The notes under the pieces are model-generated. The model was not told the DNA's origin and made no database searches. It saw only the letters and a list, made by a program, of their open reading frames with translations. 64,000 nt of DNA, from assembly GCA_934454405.1 (NCBI GenBank), contig CAKSFN010000007.1, positions 62,001 to 126,000 of the forward strand. Reading direction: 5' to 3'. Within the stretch, counting starts at the first letter, position 1; every line of letters begins with the position of its first letter. Made by a program: the position numbers and the translations under genes. This document shows positions 8,677 through 16,986 of the stretch, piece after piece. This stretch comes from an uncultured Eubacteriales bacterium (GTDB lineage Bacteria > Bacillota > Clostridia > Oscillospirales > UBA644).

Positions 8677-10026
8677 ATGGCAACACCTGTAATTATGCCG
8701 AGACAGGGACAGTCTGTTGAAAGCTGTATCATTACGAAATGGCATAAACATAAGGGCGATGCCGTAGCGGTCGGCGATATCCTTTTCTCTTATGAGACGG
8801 ATAAAGCCGCTTTCGACGAGGAGGCTACGGTCGCCGGCACGCTGCTTGAAACGTTCTTCGAAGAGGGAGACGACGTTGAGTGTCTTCTGAACGTCTGCGT
8901 TATCGGTAACGAGGGCGAAGATGTTTCTCAGTTCAGACCTCAGGGCGCCGCTCAGGAAGAGCCCTCCGCGCCCGCTGCGGAAGTAAAGAAAGATGAACCC
9001 TCCGCGCCCGTTGCGGTTGCGGAACCCGCCGCAAAGGACGAGGCTGCCGAAGGCTTTGTTAAGATTTCTCCGAGAGCGAAGGCTCTTGCGCAGAAACAGT
9101 CCCTCGATTACAGATATGCCGTTCCGACCGGACCGGACGGAAGAATTATCGAAAGAGACGTCAGAGCTCTTGCCGAAAGCGGTATAGGCGCAACGCCCGC
9201 CGCAATGAACGGTTATCTCGGTCTTGACGCAAAAGTTGACGGCACCGGTATCGGCGGCAGAGTTCGCGTTTCCGATCTTACCGCTCCCTCCGCACCCGCT
9301 CAGGCTGCGCAGACCGCAGCATCCGACGTTCCCGAGTTTGTTGAAGAAAAACTCCCGAACATCAGAAAAGTTATCGCAAAATCCATGCACAAGTCCCTTT
9401 CCGAGATGGCTCAGCTTACACTCAACACGTCATTCGACGCAACCGAGATCTCCGCATTCAGAGCCAAAGTCAAGGAAAACAAAGACGCGCTCGGCTTTGC
9501 GAACATTACGCTTAACGATATCATCCTCTTTGCCGTTGCGAAGACGCTCCCCGCTTTCCGCGAACTGAACGCGCACTTCTACGACGACAAGATGGTATTC
9601 TTCAATCATGTCAACCTCGGTATTGCCGTTGACACACCGAGAGGTCTTATGGTTCCGACCGTATTCAAGGCGGAAACTCTGTCTCTGAACGACCTCTCCA
9701 AGGCTGCAAAGGCGGTTATCACCGACGCTCAGAACGGTTCTATCAACCCCGATCTTCTCACCGGCGGCTCGTTCACCGTTACCAACCTCGGCGCGATGGG
9801 AATTGAATCCTTCACTCCCGTTATCAACCCGCCGCAGACCGGTATTCTCGGTGTTGACACCATCACGACGAAAGTCAAGGTCGTAAACGGTCAACTCGTT
9901 CCTTACAAGGCGATGGGACTTTCTCTTACGTTCGACCACAGAGCGCTTGACGGCGCACCCGCCGCGAAATTCCTGCAAGCGCTTTGCAAGAACCTTGAGA
10001 ACTTCTCGCTTCTTCTTGCGAAATAG
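8677..10026 (+). CDS. pdhC: Dihydrolipoamide acyltransferase (E2) of a 2-oxoacid dehydrogenase complex
   Basis: 449 aa. One lipoyl domain (1-80) has the lipoyl lysine K43 in YETDKAAFD. An Ala/Pro-rich linker follows (about 90-125). A peripheral-subunit-binding domain spans about 129-168 (SPRAKALAQK through DGRIIERDV). A second, similar segment at about 171-205 (TPAAMNGYLG, VDGTGIGGRVRVSDL) looks like a further binding domain. The catalytic acyltransferase domain (about 225-449) ends with the active site FDHRALDG near residue 421. It moves acyl groups from lipoamide to CoA. The acyl substrate is not decided by sequence; pyruvate is the simplest reading. Confidence 0.88.
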   Translation: MATPVIMPRQGQSVESCIITKWHKHKGDAVAVGDILFSYETDKAAFDEEATVAGTLLETFFEEGDDVECLLNVCVIGNEGEDVSQFRPQGAAQEEPSAPAAEVKKDEPSAPVAVAEPAAKDEAAEGFVKISPRAKALAQKQSLDYRYAVPTGPDGRIIERDVRALAESGIGATPAAMNGYLGLDAKVDGTGIGGRVRVSDLTAPSAPAQAAQTAASDVPEFVEEKLPNIRKVIAKSMHKSLSEMAQLTLNTSFDATEISAFRAKVKENKDALGFANITLNDIILFAVAKTLPAFRELNAHFYDDKMVFFNHVNLGIAVDTPRGLMVPTVFKAETLSLNDLSKAAKAVITDAQNGSINPDLLTGGSFTVTNLGAMGIESFTPVINPPQTGILGVDTITTKVKVVNGQLVPYKAMGLSLTFDHRALDGAPAAKFLQALCKNLENFSLLLAK

Positions 10027-10038
10027 GAGGATTGACAA

Positions 10039-11415
10039 ATGGTTTATGATCTTATCGTACTCGGCGGCGGTCCCGCAGGTTATCTTGCCGCGGAACGCGC
10101 AGGTCACGCAGGACTTGTTACCGCCGTTATCGAAAAAAGAGCGCTCGGCGGCGTTTGCCTTAACGAAGGCTGTATTCCGTCCAAATCGCTGCTTTACTGC
10201 GCGAAGGCTCTTGAATATGCAAAACACGGCGAAGCGTACGGCGTAAAAGCATCCGGCGTTTCCTACGACCACAAGTTCGTTGTCGAAAGAAAAGACAAGG
10301 TAGTCAAACAGCTTGTTGCGGGTATCGGTGCGGCTATGAAAGCCAACAAAGTCACCGTTATCGAAGGCGTCGGCAAAATCGCGGGAAGAACTCCCGAGGG
10401 ATATGCGGTTGAAGTGAACGGTGAAAAGCTGACGACGAAAAGACTTCTTATCGCAACCGGCTCCGCGCCCGTAGTTCCCCCGATCCCGGGTGTCAAAGAG
10501 GGCGTTGCGAGCGGTTTTGTTCTGACAAACAGAGAAATACTCAGCCTTGATGCCGTTCCCGAAAAACTCGTCATTATCGGCGGCGGTGTTATCGGCCTTG
10601 AAATGGCTTCCTATTATAATAGTGTCGGAAGCAAAGTTACCGTTGTCGAAATGCTCGACAAGATAGCGGGTCCGACCGACAAAGATATTTCCAACGTTCT
10701 TCTTAAAAACTATAAGAAGAAGGGAATTGAGTTCTGCCTCGGCTGCAGAGTTACGGAAGTAACCGCAGACGCCGTTAAATATGAAAAAGACGGCAAAACG
10801 GAAACCGTTCCCGCGGACAAGGTTCTTCTTTCCATTGGCAGAAGAGCGGTCAGCGCGGACATCGGACTTGAAACCATCGGCGTCGAAGTTGAAAGAGGCG
10901 CGATAAAGGTTGACAGATATTGCAGAACCAACGTTCCGAACGTATACGCCGCAGGCGACGTAAACGGTAAAATGATGCTTGCTCACGTTGCTTACAGAGA
11001 GTCCGAAGTTGCGATAAACAACATGCTCGGCAAAAAGGACGTTATGAGATACGAGGCTGTTCCGTCCGTAATCTACACAACTCCCGAAGTCGGCTGTGTG
11101 GGCGAGACCGAAGACAGCTGCAAGCAGAAGGGTATCGACTATGAAGTCGTTAACCTGACGATGAAATATTCGGGCAGATATGTTGCCGAGACCGAAGGCG
11201 GTATCAACGACGGCATCTGCAAGATGATCATGGACAAGAAGTATCACAATATCATCGGCGTTCACATGATAGGCAACTATGCGTCCGAGATAATCTACGG
11301 CGCGGTGTTTATGATTGAGAGCGAGATGAGAGTTGAAGAACTCCGTCAGATGATATTCCCGCATCCCACCGTTTGCGAGATACTTCGCGAAGGTCTTTTC
11401 CAATTCAAAGTGTAA
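10039..11415 (+). CDS. lpdA: Dihydrolipoamide dehydrogenase (E3)
   Basis: 458 aa pyridine-nucleotide disulphide oxidoreductase. It has FAD-binding GGGPAGYLAAERA at the N-terminus, redox-active disulphide GGVCLNEGCIPSKS near residue 37, and an NAD-binding turn IIGGGVIGLEMAS near residue 178. YAAGDVNGKMMLAHVA and the dimer-interface HPTVCEIL with catalytic His near residue 443 complete the enzyme. It reoxidises the E2 lipoyl group with NAD+. It lies 12 bases after E2 and 23 before E1. No lipoyl domain is fused to it. Confidence 0.95.
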   Translation: MVYDLIVLGGGPAGYLAAERAGHAGLVTAVIEKRALGGVCLNEGCIPSKSLLYCAKALEYAKHGEAYGVKASGVSYDHKFVVERKDKVVKQLVAGIGAAMKANKVTVIEGVGKIAGRTPEGYAVEVNGEKLTTKRLLIATGSAPVVPPIPGVKEGVASGFVLTNREILSLDAVPEKLVIIGGGVIGLEMASYYNSVGSKVTVVEMLDKIAGPTDKDISNVLLKNYKKKGIEFCLGCRVTEVTADAVKYEKDGKTETVPADKVLLSIGRRAVSADIGLETIGVEVERGAIKVDRYCRTNVPNVYAAGDVNGKMMLAHVAYRESEVAINNMLGKKDVMRYEAVPSVIYTTPEVGCVGETEDSCKQKGIDYEVVNLTMKYSGRYVAETEGGINDGICKMIMDKKYHNIIGVHMIGNYASEIIYGAVFMIESEMRVEELRQMIFPHPTVCEILREGLFQFKV

Positions 11416-11438
11416 TGTAAGAAAGGGGACTATAAATT

Positions 11439-13907
11439 ATGCCTAAGTGTCAATTCGTCGATCCCAACGAAGCGAGAAAACCCGGCAAACTCTCTTTTAA
11501 GGACATCGACCTTAACCAGTACAACAAAACGATAGCCGAAGAAAAGAAGAATTTCTCGACCGAAGATTTTATGCGTATCTATCACGATATGGCGGTTATC
11601 CGCGAGTTCGAGACCATGCTTTACTCGATAAAGACAAAGTCCGAATACAACGGTATCGAGTATTCCAACCCCGGCCCGGCACACCTTTCCATGGGTCAGG
11701 AAGCGTCTGCGGTAGGTCAGGCTTACCTGCTCGGCGTTGACGACTACATTTTCGGTTCTCACAGAAGCCACGGCGAAATCCTTGCAAAAGGTATGTCCGC
11801 CATCAACAAACTTTCCGACAGCGATCTTTACGACTACATGAAGAACTTCATGGGCGGCAGAATTTTGAAGATCGTTGAAAAGGATCAGAAATCCACCAAA
11901 GAACTTGCCATCGACTTCCTTGTTTACGGCGCTCTTGCGGAAATCTTTGCAAGAGAGACCGGCTTCCACAAGGGTCTCGGCGGTTCGATGCACACTTTCT
12001 TCCTCCCGTTCGGCATTTACCCGAACAACGCCATCGTAGGCGGCTCCGCAACCATTGCGGCAGGCGCGGCGCTCTTCAAGAAAGTCAATAAGAAGAACGG
12101 TATCTGCATCTCCAACATCGGCGACGGCTCCATGGGACGCGGTCCTGTTTGGGAAGCAATGATGTTCTCCTCCATGGACCAGTTCACCAAACTTTGGGAC
12201 GAAGCATATCAGGGCGGACTTCCCGTTATCTTCAACTTCTTCAACAACTTCTACGGCATGGGCGGTCAGACCAGCGGCGAAACGATGCCCTGGGGAGGTC
12301 TGCTCGTAAGAGCCGGCGCGGGTATCAACCCCGACCAGATGCACGCAGAGCGTATCGACGGTTACAATCCTCTTGCCGTTATCGACGCAATGAGAAGAAA
12401 GATCGCTCTTATCAAAGAGAACAAGGGGCCCGTACTTCTCGACACCGTTACTTACAGATACACCGGTCACTCTCCCTCCGACTCCGGTTCTTACAGAACT
12501 CCGGAAGAAGTCAAGGCTTGGGAAGAGCAGGATGTTCTTAAATGTTACAGCGACAAACTCGTTAAAGCGAAAGTCGCAAAGAAAGACGCGTTCTCCGCTA
12601 TCGACGGCGAAGTTAAAGACCTTATCACCAAGATCACAAAGATGGCGGTTGATGAAAAGATCTCTCCGAGAATGGATCTCTTCACTGTTCCCGATCAGAT
12701 CGAAAAGATCATGCTTTCCAACGAGCACGTTGAAAAGTTCGATGACAGAGAACCCGAAGTTCGTATGGCTCTTGCCGATAACCCGCGTGTTCAGGCTATC
12801 GCAAGAAAAGAGCGTTTTGCATTTGACAAAGACGGCAAACCCGTTTCCAAAAACAAGGTATTCCAGGTTCGTGACGCTCTGTTTGAAGCAATCATAGACA
12901 GATTCTACAAAGACCCGACGCTCATCACTTACGGTGAAGACGTTCGTGACTGGGGCGGCGCTTACGCCGTATACAGAGGCCTTACCGAGGCTCTTCCGTA
13001 TAACAGACTGTTCAACTCCCCGATTTCCGAGTCCGCTATCGTTGGTACCGCCGTTGGTTATGCAATGGCAGGCGGCCGTGCGGTTATCGAGCTTATGTAC
13101 TGCGACTTCGTAGGTTGCGCAGGCGACGAAATCTTTAACCAGCTCGCTAAATGGCAGTCCATGTCCGCAGGTCTTCTCAGAATGCCCGTTGTTCTCCGTG
13201 TTTCCGTCGGCTCCAAGTACGGCGCGCAGCACTCTCAGGACTGGACGGCGCTTATCGCGCATATTCCCGGCTTGAAGGCTGTATTCCCCGTAACTCCCTA
13301 CGATGCAAGAGGCCTTATGGCTTCCGCGCTTGCGGGAACCGACCCCGTTGTATTCTTCGAGAGCCAGAGAGTTTACGACTTCGGCGAAAGATTCCACGAA
13401 GGCGGAGTTCCGACCGAATACTACGAAATTCCTCTCGGCGAGCCCGATATCAAGAGAAAGGGTACGGATATCACAATCCTTACCGTCGGCGCAACGCTCT
13501 ACAAAGCGCTTGAAGCGGCAAACACACTTCAGGAGAAATACAACATCTCCGCAGAAGTTATCGACGCACGTTCCATCGTTCCGTTCAACTATGACCTCGT
13601 TATCGAGTCCGTTAAGAAGACCGGCAGAATCCTGCTTGCTTCCGACGCCGTTGAAAGAAACTCCGTTCTCAAAGATATGGCTTGCAACATTCAGTCGCTT
13701 GCTTTCGATTACCTTGACGCTCCCGTTACAGTTGTCGGCTCCAGAAACTGGATCACGCCCGCTCACGAGCTTGAAACGCACTTCTTCCCGCAGGCTGATT
13801 GGATCATCGACGCTATCCATGAGCGCATTCTTCCGCTTCCCGGCTATACCGCGACCCACAACTTCACGGATAACGAGATGCTCAGAAGATCCAAACTCGG
13901 TGTCTGA
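11439..13907 (+). CDS. Thiamine-diphosphate 2-oxoacid dehydrogenase E1, alpha and beta fused
   Basis: 822 aa. The first half (about 1-460) is an E1-alpha: HRSHGEILAKG, LGGSMHTF and the ThDP motif starting GDGSMGRGPVWEA near residue 229. There the closing Asn-Asn is about 43 residues away because of an insert (FSSMDQFTKLWDE). The second half (about 472-822) is an E1-beta: ITYGEDV, FNSPISESAIVGTAVGYA, GAQHSQDW and the C-terminal transketolase domain. Alpha and beta are normally separate genes in pyruvate or branched-chain complexes; the fusion removes the need for stoichiometric assembly. Last gene before a strong terminator. Acetoin, pyruvate and branched-chain oxoacids are all possible substrates. 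Confidence 0.88.
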   Translation: MPKCQFVDPNEARKPGKLSFKDIDLNQYNKTIAEEKKNFSTEDFMRIYHDMAVIREFETMLYSIKTKSEYNGIEYSNPGPAHLSMGQEASAVGQAYLLGVDDYIFGSHRSHGEILAKGMSAINKLSDSDLYDYMKNFMGGRILKIVEKDQKSTKELAIDFLVYGALAEIFARETGFHKGLGGSMHTFFLPFGIYPNNAIVGGSATIAAGAALFKKVNKKNGICISNIGDGSMGRGPVWEAMMFSSMDQFTKLWDEAYQGGLPVIFNFFNNFYGMGGQTSGETMPWGGLLVRAGAGINPDQMHAERIDGYNPLAVIDAMRRKIALIKENKGPVLLDTVTYRYTGHSPSDSGSYRTPEEVKAWEEQDVLKCYSDKLVKAKVAKKDAFSAIDGEVKDLITKITKMAVDEKISPRMDLFTVPDQIEKIMLSNEHVEKFDDREPEVRMALADNPRVQAIARKERFAFDKDGKPVSKNKVFQVRDALFEAIIDRFYKDPTLITYGEDVRDWGGAYAVYRGLTEALPYNRLFNSPISESAIVGTAVGYAMAGGRAVIELMYCDFVGCAGDEIFNQLAKWQSMSAGLLRMPVVLRVSVGSKYGAQHSQDWTALIAHIPGLKAVFPVTPYDARGLMASALAGTDPVVFFESQRVYDFGERFHEGGVPTEYYEIPLGEPDIKRKGTDITILTVGATLYKALEAANTLQEKYNISAEVIDARSIVPFNYDLVIESVKKTGRILLASDAVERNSVLKDMACNIQSLAFDYLDAPVTVVGSRNWITPAHELETHFFPQADWIIDAIHERILPLPGYTATHNFTDNEMLRRSKLGV

Positions 13908-13968
13908 TTCTGACAAAGAGTTGTATATCCGAAAAACCGCATAGGCTGACGGATCTCTATAAGTAAAC

Positions 13969-14008
13969 AATGCCCCGACAGAGCGTTTTGCTTTTGTCGG
14001 GGCATTTT
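13969..14008 (+). terminator. Rho-independent terminator after the E1 gene
   Basis: AATGCCCCGACA (13969-13980) pairs perfectly with TGTCGGGGCATT (13995-14006), a 12-bp GC-rich stem with a 14-base loop, followed by TTT. It closes the dehydrogenase-complex operon. Confidence 0.9.
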
Positions 14009-14061
14009 GCGAAGCCTTTGTATTTTCAGCCTGCGGCTTCTGTAATGAATAATCGAATATC

Positions 14062-14090
14062 TTGACAAAATCAGAATTTTTTGCTATATT
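14062..14090 (+). promoter_or_regulatory. Sigma-A promoter of the zinc-ribbon membrane protein gene
   Basis: Consensus TTGACA (14062-14067), 17-base spacer and TATATT (14085-14090). The start ATG 14136 follows an AGAGG site. Confidence 0.85.
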
Positions 14091-14135
14091 ATACTTATGT
14101 AACATAGTATTTATGTTTTGGAAAAAGAGGATAAA

Positions 14136-14768
14136 ATGAAAAAAATCAAATGCGACTTTTGCGGAGCGGAAATTGCGGCGGAACAGGGGAACCCCGCGTT
14201 CTGCAAAAAGTGTAACTGCGATTACAGCGCCGAAGAAGTTGACAAGAAACTCAAAGAAACATCGGAAGACGAATTTATCAATCCTTCATACGTTGATAAG
14301 GAAACACAACGGCGCATCATGATAAACAATTTGGAAAAACGGAAAAATGCGCTGGAAAGAAACAGAAGAAAACGTTTTGTTGTGATGGGAACAGTCGTAA
14401 ACTCCTTGTACGTTGTCGGGTTGATTGTCGTACTGATTATGTTGCTTGGTTTCCATTTTTTATTTTTGATTTTTGGTATCTTGGGCATCGGTTGGGCGTA
14501 TGGAGGCGCTTTGAAAGAATATAGTAACATGGTTAGGACTATGGAGGAACGCCCCAATTACTCTGCACGTCGTGATTCGGGAAAGTATTTCAGACCATCA
14601 AAAAATCTCGAATTCTACAATAAACAAATGTTATTGGCAGAGGATTATTCAAATTTTGAAAAAGAAAAATACTATATCCGTTGCTTATATTGCGAAACTA
14701 AACTTCCTATCACAAGTGAGACCCGCGCGGTCGTATGTCCGCATTGCAAAAAGTTAACGATTTTATAG
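14136..14768 (+). CDS. Membrane protein with zinc ribbons at both ends
   Basis: 210 aa from ATG 14136. A TTG 18 bases upstream is open but has no ribosome-binding site, whereas AGAGG precedes the ATG. The N-terminus has CDFCGAE and CKKCNCD, a treble-Cys zinc ribbon. A charged linker with KRRKR-type residues leads to two adjacent membrane helices (about 88-130). The C-terminus has CLYCETKLP and CPHCKK, a second ribbon. Both ribbons would face the cytoplasm if the helices form a hairpin. I do not recognise a named family and give no function. It is a single-gene unit with its own promoter and terminator. Confidence 0.75.
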   Translation: MKKIKCDFCGAEIAAEQGNPAFCKKCNCDYSAEEVDKKLKETSEDEFINPSYVDKETQRRIMINNLEKRKNALERNRRKRFVVMGTVVNSLYVVGLIVVLIMLLGFHFLFLIFGILGIGWAYGGALKEYSNMVRTMEERPNYSARRDSGKYFRPSKNLEFYNKQMLLAEDYSNFEKEKYYIRCLYCETKLPITSETRAVVCPHCKKLTIL

Positions 14769-14783
14769 TTAAAAAGTAAAATA

Positions 14784-14807
14784 CGCGCCCGAGGTATCTC
14801 GGGCGCG
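14784..14807. terminator. Bidirectional terminator between convergent genes
   Basis: CGCGCCCGAG, loop GTAT, CTCGGGCGCG form a perfect 10-bp stem between the convergent zinc-ribbon gene and LysR gene. The + side continues ATTGTGTT and the minus side TATTTTACTTTTT, so it works best for the leftward LysR transcript. Confidence 0.8.
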
Positions 14808-14813
14808 ATTGTG

Positions 14814-15695
14814 TTATATGTTTTCCAAAATCATTTTTTTCAGTTCCTTGGCGGCGACGCTGAGGGGCTGTTCTTTTCGCTGAATCAGGCAAATCGAGCG
14901 GGTCGGAATTTGTTCTTTCAGGTCGATTATGCAGACGTTGTCCGTGGGGTGAATGAATTCTTCGGGAACGAAGCCTATGCCGAGGTCTGCTTCGACCATG
15001 GGCAATATTTGGTCTGCGGTGTAGGCTTCTATGTCGGGCAGATAGGTGACGCCGTTATCGGCAAAAAACTCGGAGTAAAATTCAAATGATTTGGTGTCTT
15101 TTCCGAGCGAGATTATAGGATAATTCGGCAGGGAAGAGAGCGAAACTTTTTTGTTTATAAGTGATTTGAAGTATTGGGAACAAATAGCGACTTCGCGTAT
15201 GGTGCGAACGCCGATTTCAGTCAATGACGGTGCTTCGACGGTCGGCGTGGTGACAATTGCGATGTCCGCAATGCCGTCTTTGAGCGCGGTTATTGCCTGC
15301 GGCGTTGAGTGATTGCTGATACGGATTCTGACGCCTGGATATTTAAGACGGAACTTTTTAAGAACAGGAAGCAGCAGACAACGGAGCGCCACTTCGCTTG
15401 CTGCGACAAATACGGTTCCGTTTTGCAGATTTTTGCTTTCCGTAACTTCGGCTTCGCCCGCCTCGATGTGGTCAAATGCAATTTTGATGTGTTCAAAAAG
15501 TTTTTCGCCTTCGGGCGTCAGTTTCATACCTCTGTTTGTGCGGGAGAAAAGGGGACAGCCGAGTGCGCTTTCGAGGTTTTTGATGGTTCGCGTCAGGTTT
15601 GGCTGATTGTTCATCAGTTGCTTTGAGGCTTGCGAAAGGCTGCCGTACTTCGCGACAAAGTAAAAAACACGGTAATAATCATAGTTTATATACAT
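14814..15695 (-). CDS. LysR family transcriptional regulator
   Basis: 293 aa when started at the ATG at 15695, which has AGAGG nine bases upstream; an in-frame start at 15722 is less likely. Residues 1-65 form the winged HTH (FVAKYGSLSQASKQL, NNQPNLTRTIKNLE, LFSRTNRGMKLTPEG). The rest is the two-lobed effector domain (VFVAASEVAL, IRISNHSTPQAITALKDGIADIAIV). The effector is unknown. It is divergent from a small membrane protein/YoaK pair and probably controls them through the shared 150-base region. Confidence 0.9.
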   Translation of the reverse strand: MYINYDYYRVFYFVAKYGSLSQASKQLMNNQPNLTRTIKNLESALGCPLFSRTNRGMKLTPEGEKLFEHIKIAFDHIEAGEAEVTESKNLQNGTVFVAASEVALRCLLLPVLKKFRLKYPGVRIRISNHSTPQAITALKDGIADIAIVTTPTVEAPSLTEIGVRTIREVAICSQYFKSLINKKVSLSSLPNYPIISLGKDTKSFEFYSEFFADNGVTYLPDIEAYTADQILPMVEADLGIGFVPEEFIHPTDNVCIIDLKEQIPTRSICLIQRKEQPLSVAAKELKKMILENI

Positions 15696-15734
15696 ACAAA
15701 ACGCCTCTTTTGGGTATATCAAAAATGAATTTCA

Positions 15735-15764
15735 GATATATAAATTAAAGATTTTACATATATC
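15735..15764. promoter_or_regulatory. Candidate LysR operator
   Basis: GATATAT (15735-15741) and ATATATC (15758-15764) form an inverted repeat with a 16-base centre. It covers the -35 box of the rightward promoter and lies between the divergent genes. The arms are AT-rich, so chance is possible. Confidence 0.35.
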
Positions 15765-15781
15765 GACTTTTGTATTATAAT
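15753..15781 (+). promoter_or_regulatory. Promoter of the small membrane protein/YoaK pair
   Basis: TTTACA (15753-15758), 17 bases, TATAAT (15776-15781). Transcription would begin near 15788. The upstream GTG at 15789 would then be nearly leaderless, which favours ATG 15846 as the start of the next gene. Confidence 0.7.
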
Positions 15782-15845
15782 ATATCAGGTGAAAAAAGTC
15801 AAGCGACTTTTTCGAAAACTTATATTTGAAAGCAAGGTCTTTTTA

Positions 15846-16106
15846 ATGGCAACGGTATTCAATATTATAATGGCGGTCATGGTGGACATTGCAACGGCTG
15901 TTCTTGTTCTGAAACTTGCAACGGACGCAATCGCAAGAAACGGTTGGACGCGATTTGCATCCGCTACCATGGCGCTCGGTTTTGTTTGCGCCTGTGTCGG
16001 AGAATTTTTGGCTGGAATAAATGTTGCGCTGCTGATCTTGTCATTTCTCGGCTTTATGCTTTCTTATACTGCGTTTGTATTTTCTTTTCCGAGGCGAAGT
16101 GCATGA
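15846..16106 (+). CDS. Small hydrophobic membrane protein
   Basis: 86 aa from ATG 15846 (AAGG eight bases upstream); a GTG start at 15789 would add 19 basic residues but sits at the predicted transcription start. There are two or three membrane segments (about 3-25, 37-60, 62-80) and no enzymatic motif. Its stop overlaps the start of the YoaK-like gene in ATGA, so the two are coupled. Family not recognised. Confidence 0.65.
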   Translation: MATVFNIIMAVMVDIATAVLVLKLATDAIARNGWTRFASATMALGFVCACVGEFLAGINVALLILSFLGFMLSYTAFVFSFPRRSA

Positions 16107-16789
16107 GACAAAAGACCGTAACGGGGCAGATGTCCGATTCGTTTCGGGCGGCGGTTTTTATAGTTCTTTCCGGCGGTTTTCAGGACGCATACACATACTG
16201 TTGCCGAGATGAAGTTTTTGCGAACGCGCAGACGGGCAATGTGGTGTTGTTGAGTTCGTCGCTGTTTCTCGGAGAGTGGAGCGAGGTTTGGAAATACTTT
16301 GTTCCCGTTGTTTCTTTCCTTATCGGAACGGCGGTTGCGGAGTTGATTCACGGGCGGCTTAAAAACTGTGAAAAAATTCATTGGCGGCAGATAATTCTTC
16401 TTTGCGAGATAATCTTGCTTTTCATAGTTGGGTTTCTCGACCACAGGCTTGACGCGGTTGCAAATGCTCTTGTTTCGTTTGTCTGTGCGTTGCAGGTTCA
16501 GACATTTCATAAGGTGCGCGGACACGCTTACGCAAGTACGATGTGCATAGGTAATCTGCGGAGCGGAACGGAAGCTCTGTGTGCTTATTTCCGTTCAAGT
16601 GATAAAAAAATTCTTGAAAAGGCGTTTACATACTTCGGAGTCATCTTGATTTTTGCCGTGGGCGCAGGAATAGGAACGTTTTTGACAAGAGAAATAGGTG
16701 TGCGTTCCGTGTGGATATGCTGCGCGTCTCTTTTTATCAGTTTTTTGATGATGTTTGTCAAGGAAGAAAAGACGGAAAGAGCGAATTAA
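16103..16789 (+). CDS. YoaK/DUF1275 family membrane protein
   Basis: 228 aa from ATG 16103, which overlaps the previous stop; the longer open frame upstream of it is out of context. The N-terminal part (GGFQDAYTYCCRDEVFANAQTGNVVLL) and the later QVQTFHKVRGHAYASTMCIGNLRSG are DUF1275 hallmarks. Six or so membrane helices are predicted by hydrophobicity. The function of the family is not established; LysR-linked copies are common in Bacillota. Confidence 0.85.
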   Translation: MRQKTVTGQMSDSFRAAVFIVLSGGFQDAYTYCCRDEVFANAQTGNVVLLSSSLFLGEWSEVWKYFVPVVSFLIGTAVAELIHGRLKNCEKIHWRQIILLCEIILLFIVGFLDHRLDAVANALVSFVCALQVQTFHKVRGHAYASTMCIGNLRSGTEALCAYFRSSDKKILEKAFTYFGVILIFAVGAGIGTFLTREIGVRSVWICCASLFISFLMMFVKEEKTERAN

Positions 16790-16883
16790 AGCTTTTGCGA
16801 ACAGTAATTATTTGTGTATTAACGGTCTGTTTTATCGGCTGATGTCAGATTTGAAATAAATCTGTTATTTTTGGGCAAAAGAC

Positions 16884-16912
16884 TTGTTTTTTTACGATTT
16901 CTCTGATATAAT
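16884..16912 (+). promoter_or_regulatory. Promoter of the glycosidase-like gene
   Basis: TTGTTT (16884-16889), 17-base spacer, TATAAT (16907-16912). The leader holds a short GGAA/TTCC hairpin and a strong GAGGAGG site before ATG 16987. Confidence 0.7.
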
Positions 16913-16986
16913 ATGCTAAACAGCGTGCGGAATGAGATAGTTCCGAATGAAGAGCGCGCAAAACGCTTTCCGAGGAGGAAGAAAAA

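Noticed and set aside
11430..14105. An 891-codon open frame on the minus strand opposite the E1 gene (and a 657-codon frame at 9430-11403 opposite E2/E3)
   Set aside because: These mirror strongly C-ending codon use of real + genes, which removes stop codons from the opposite strand. They have no ribosome-binding sites, no domains and improbable composition.
15944..16102. Upstream extension of the YoaK-like frame
   Set aside because: It lies within the small membrane protein gene in another frame; the ATG at 16103 has the normal coupled overlap and begins the family homology.
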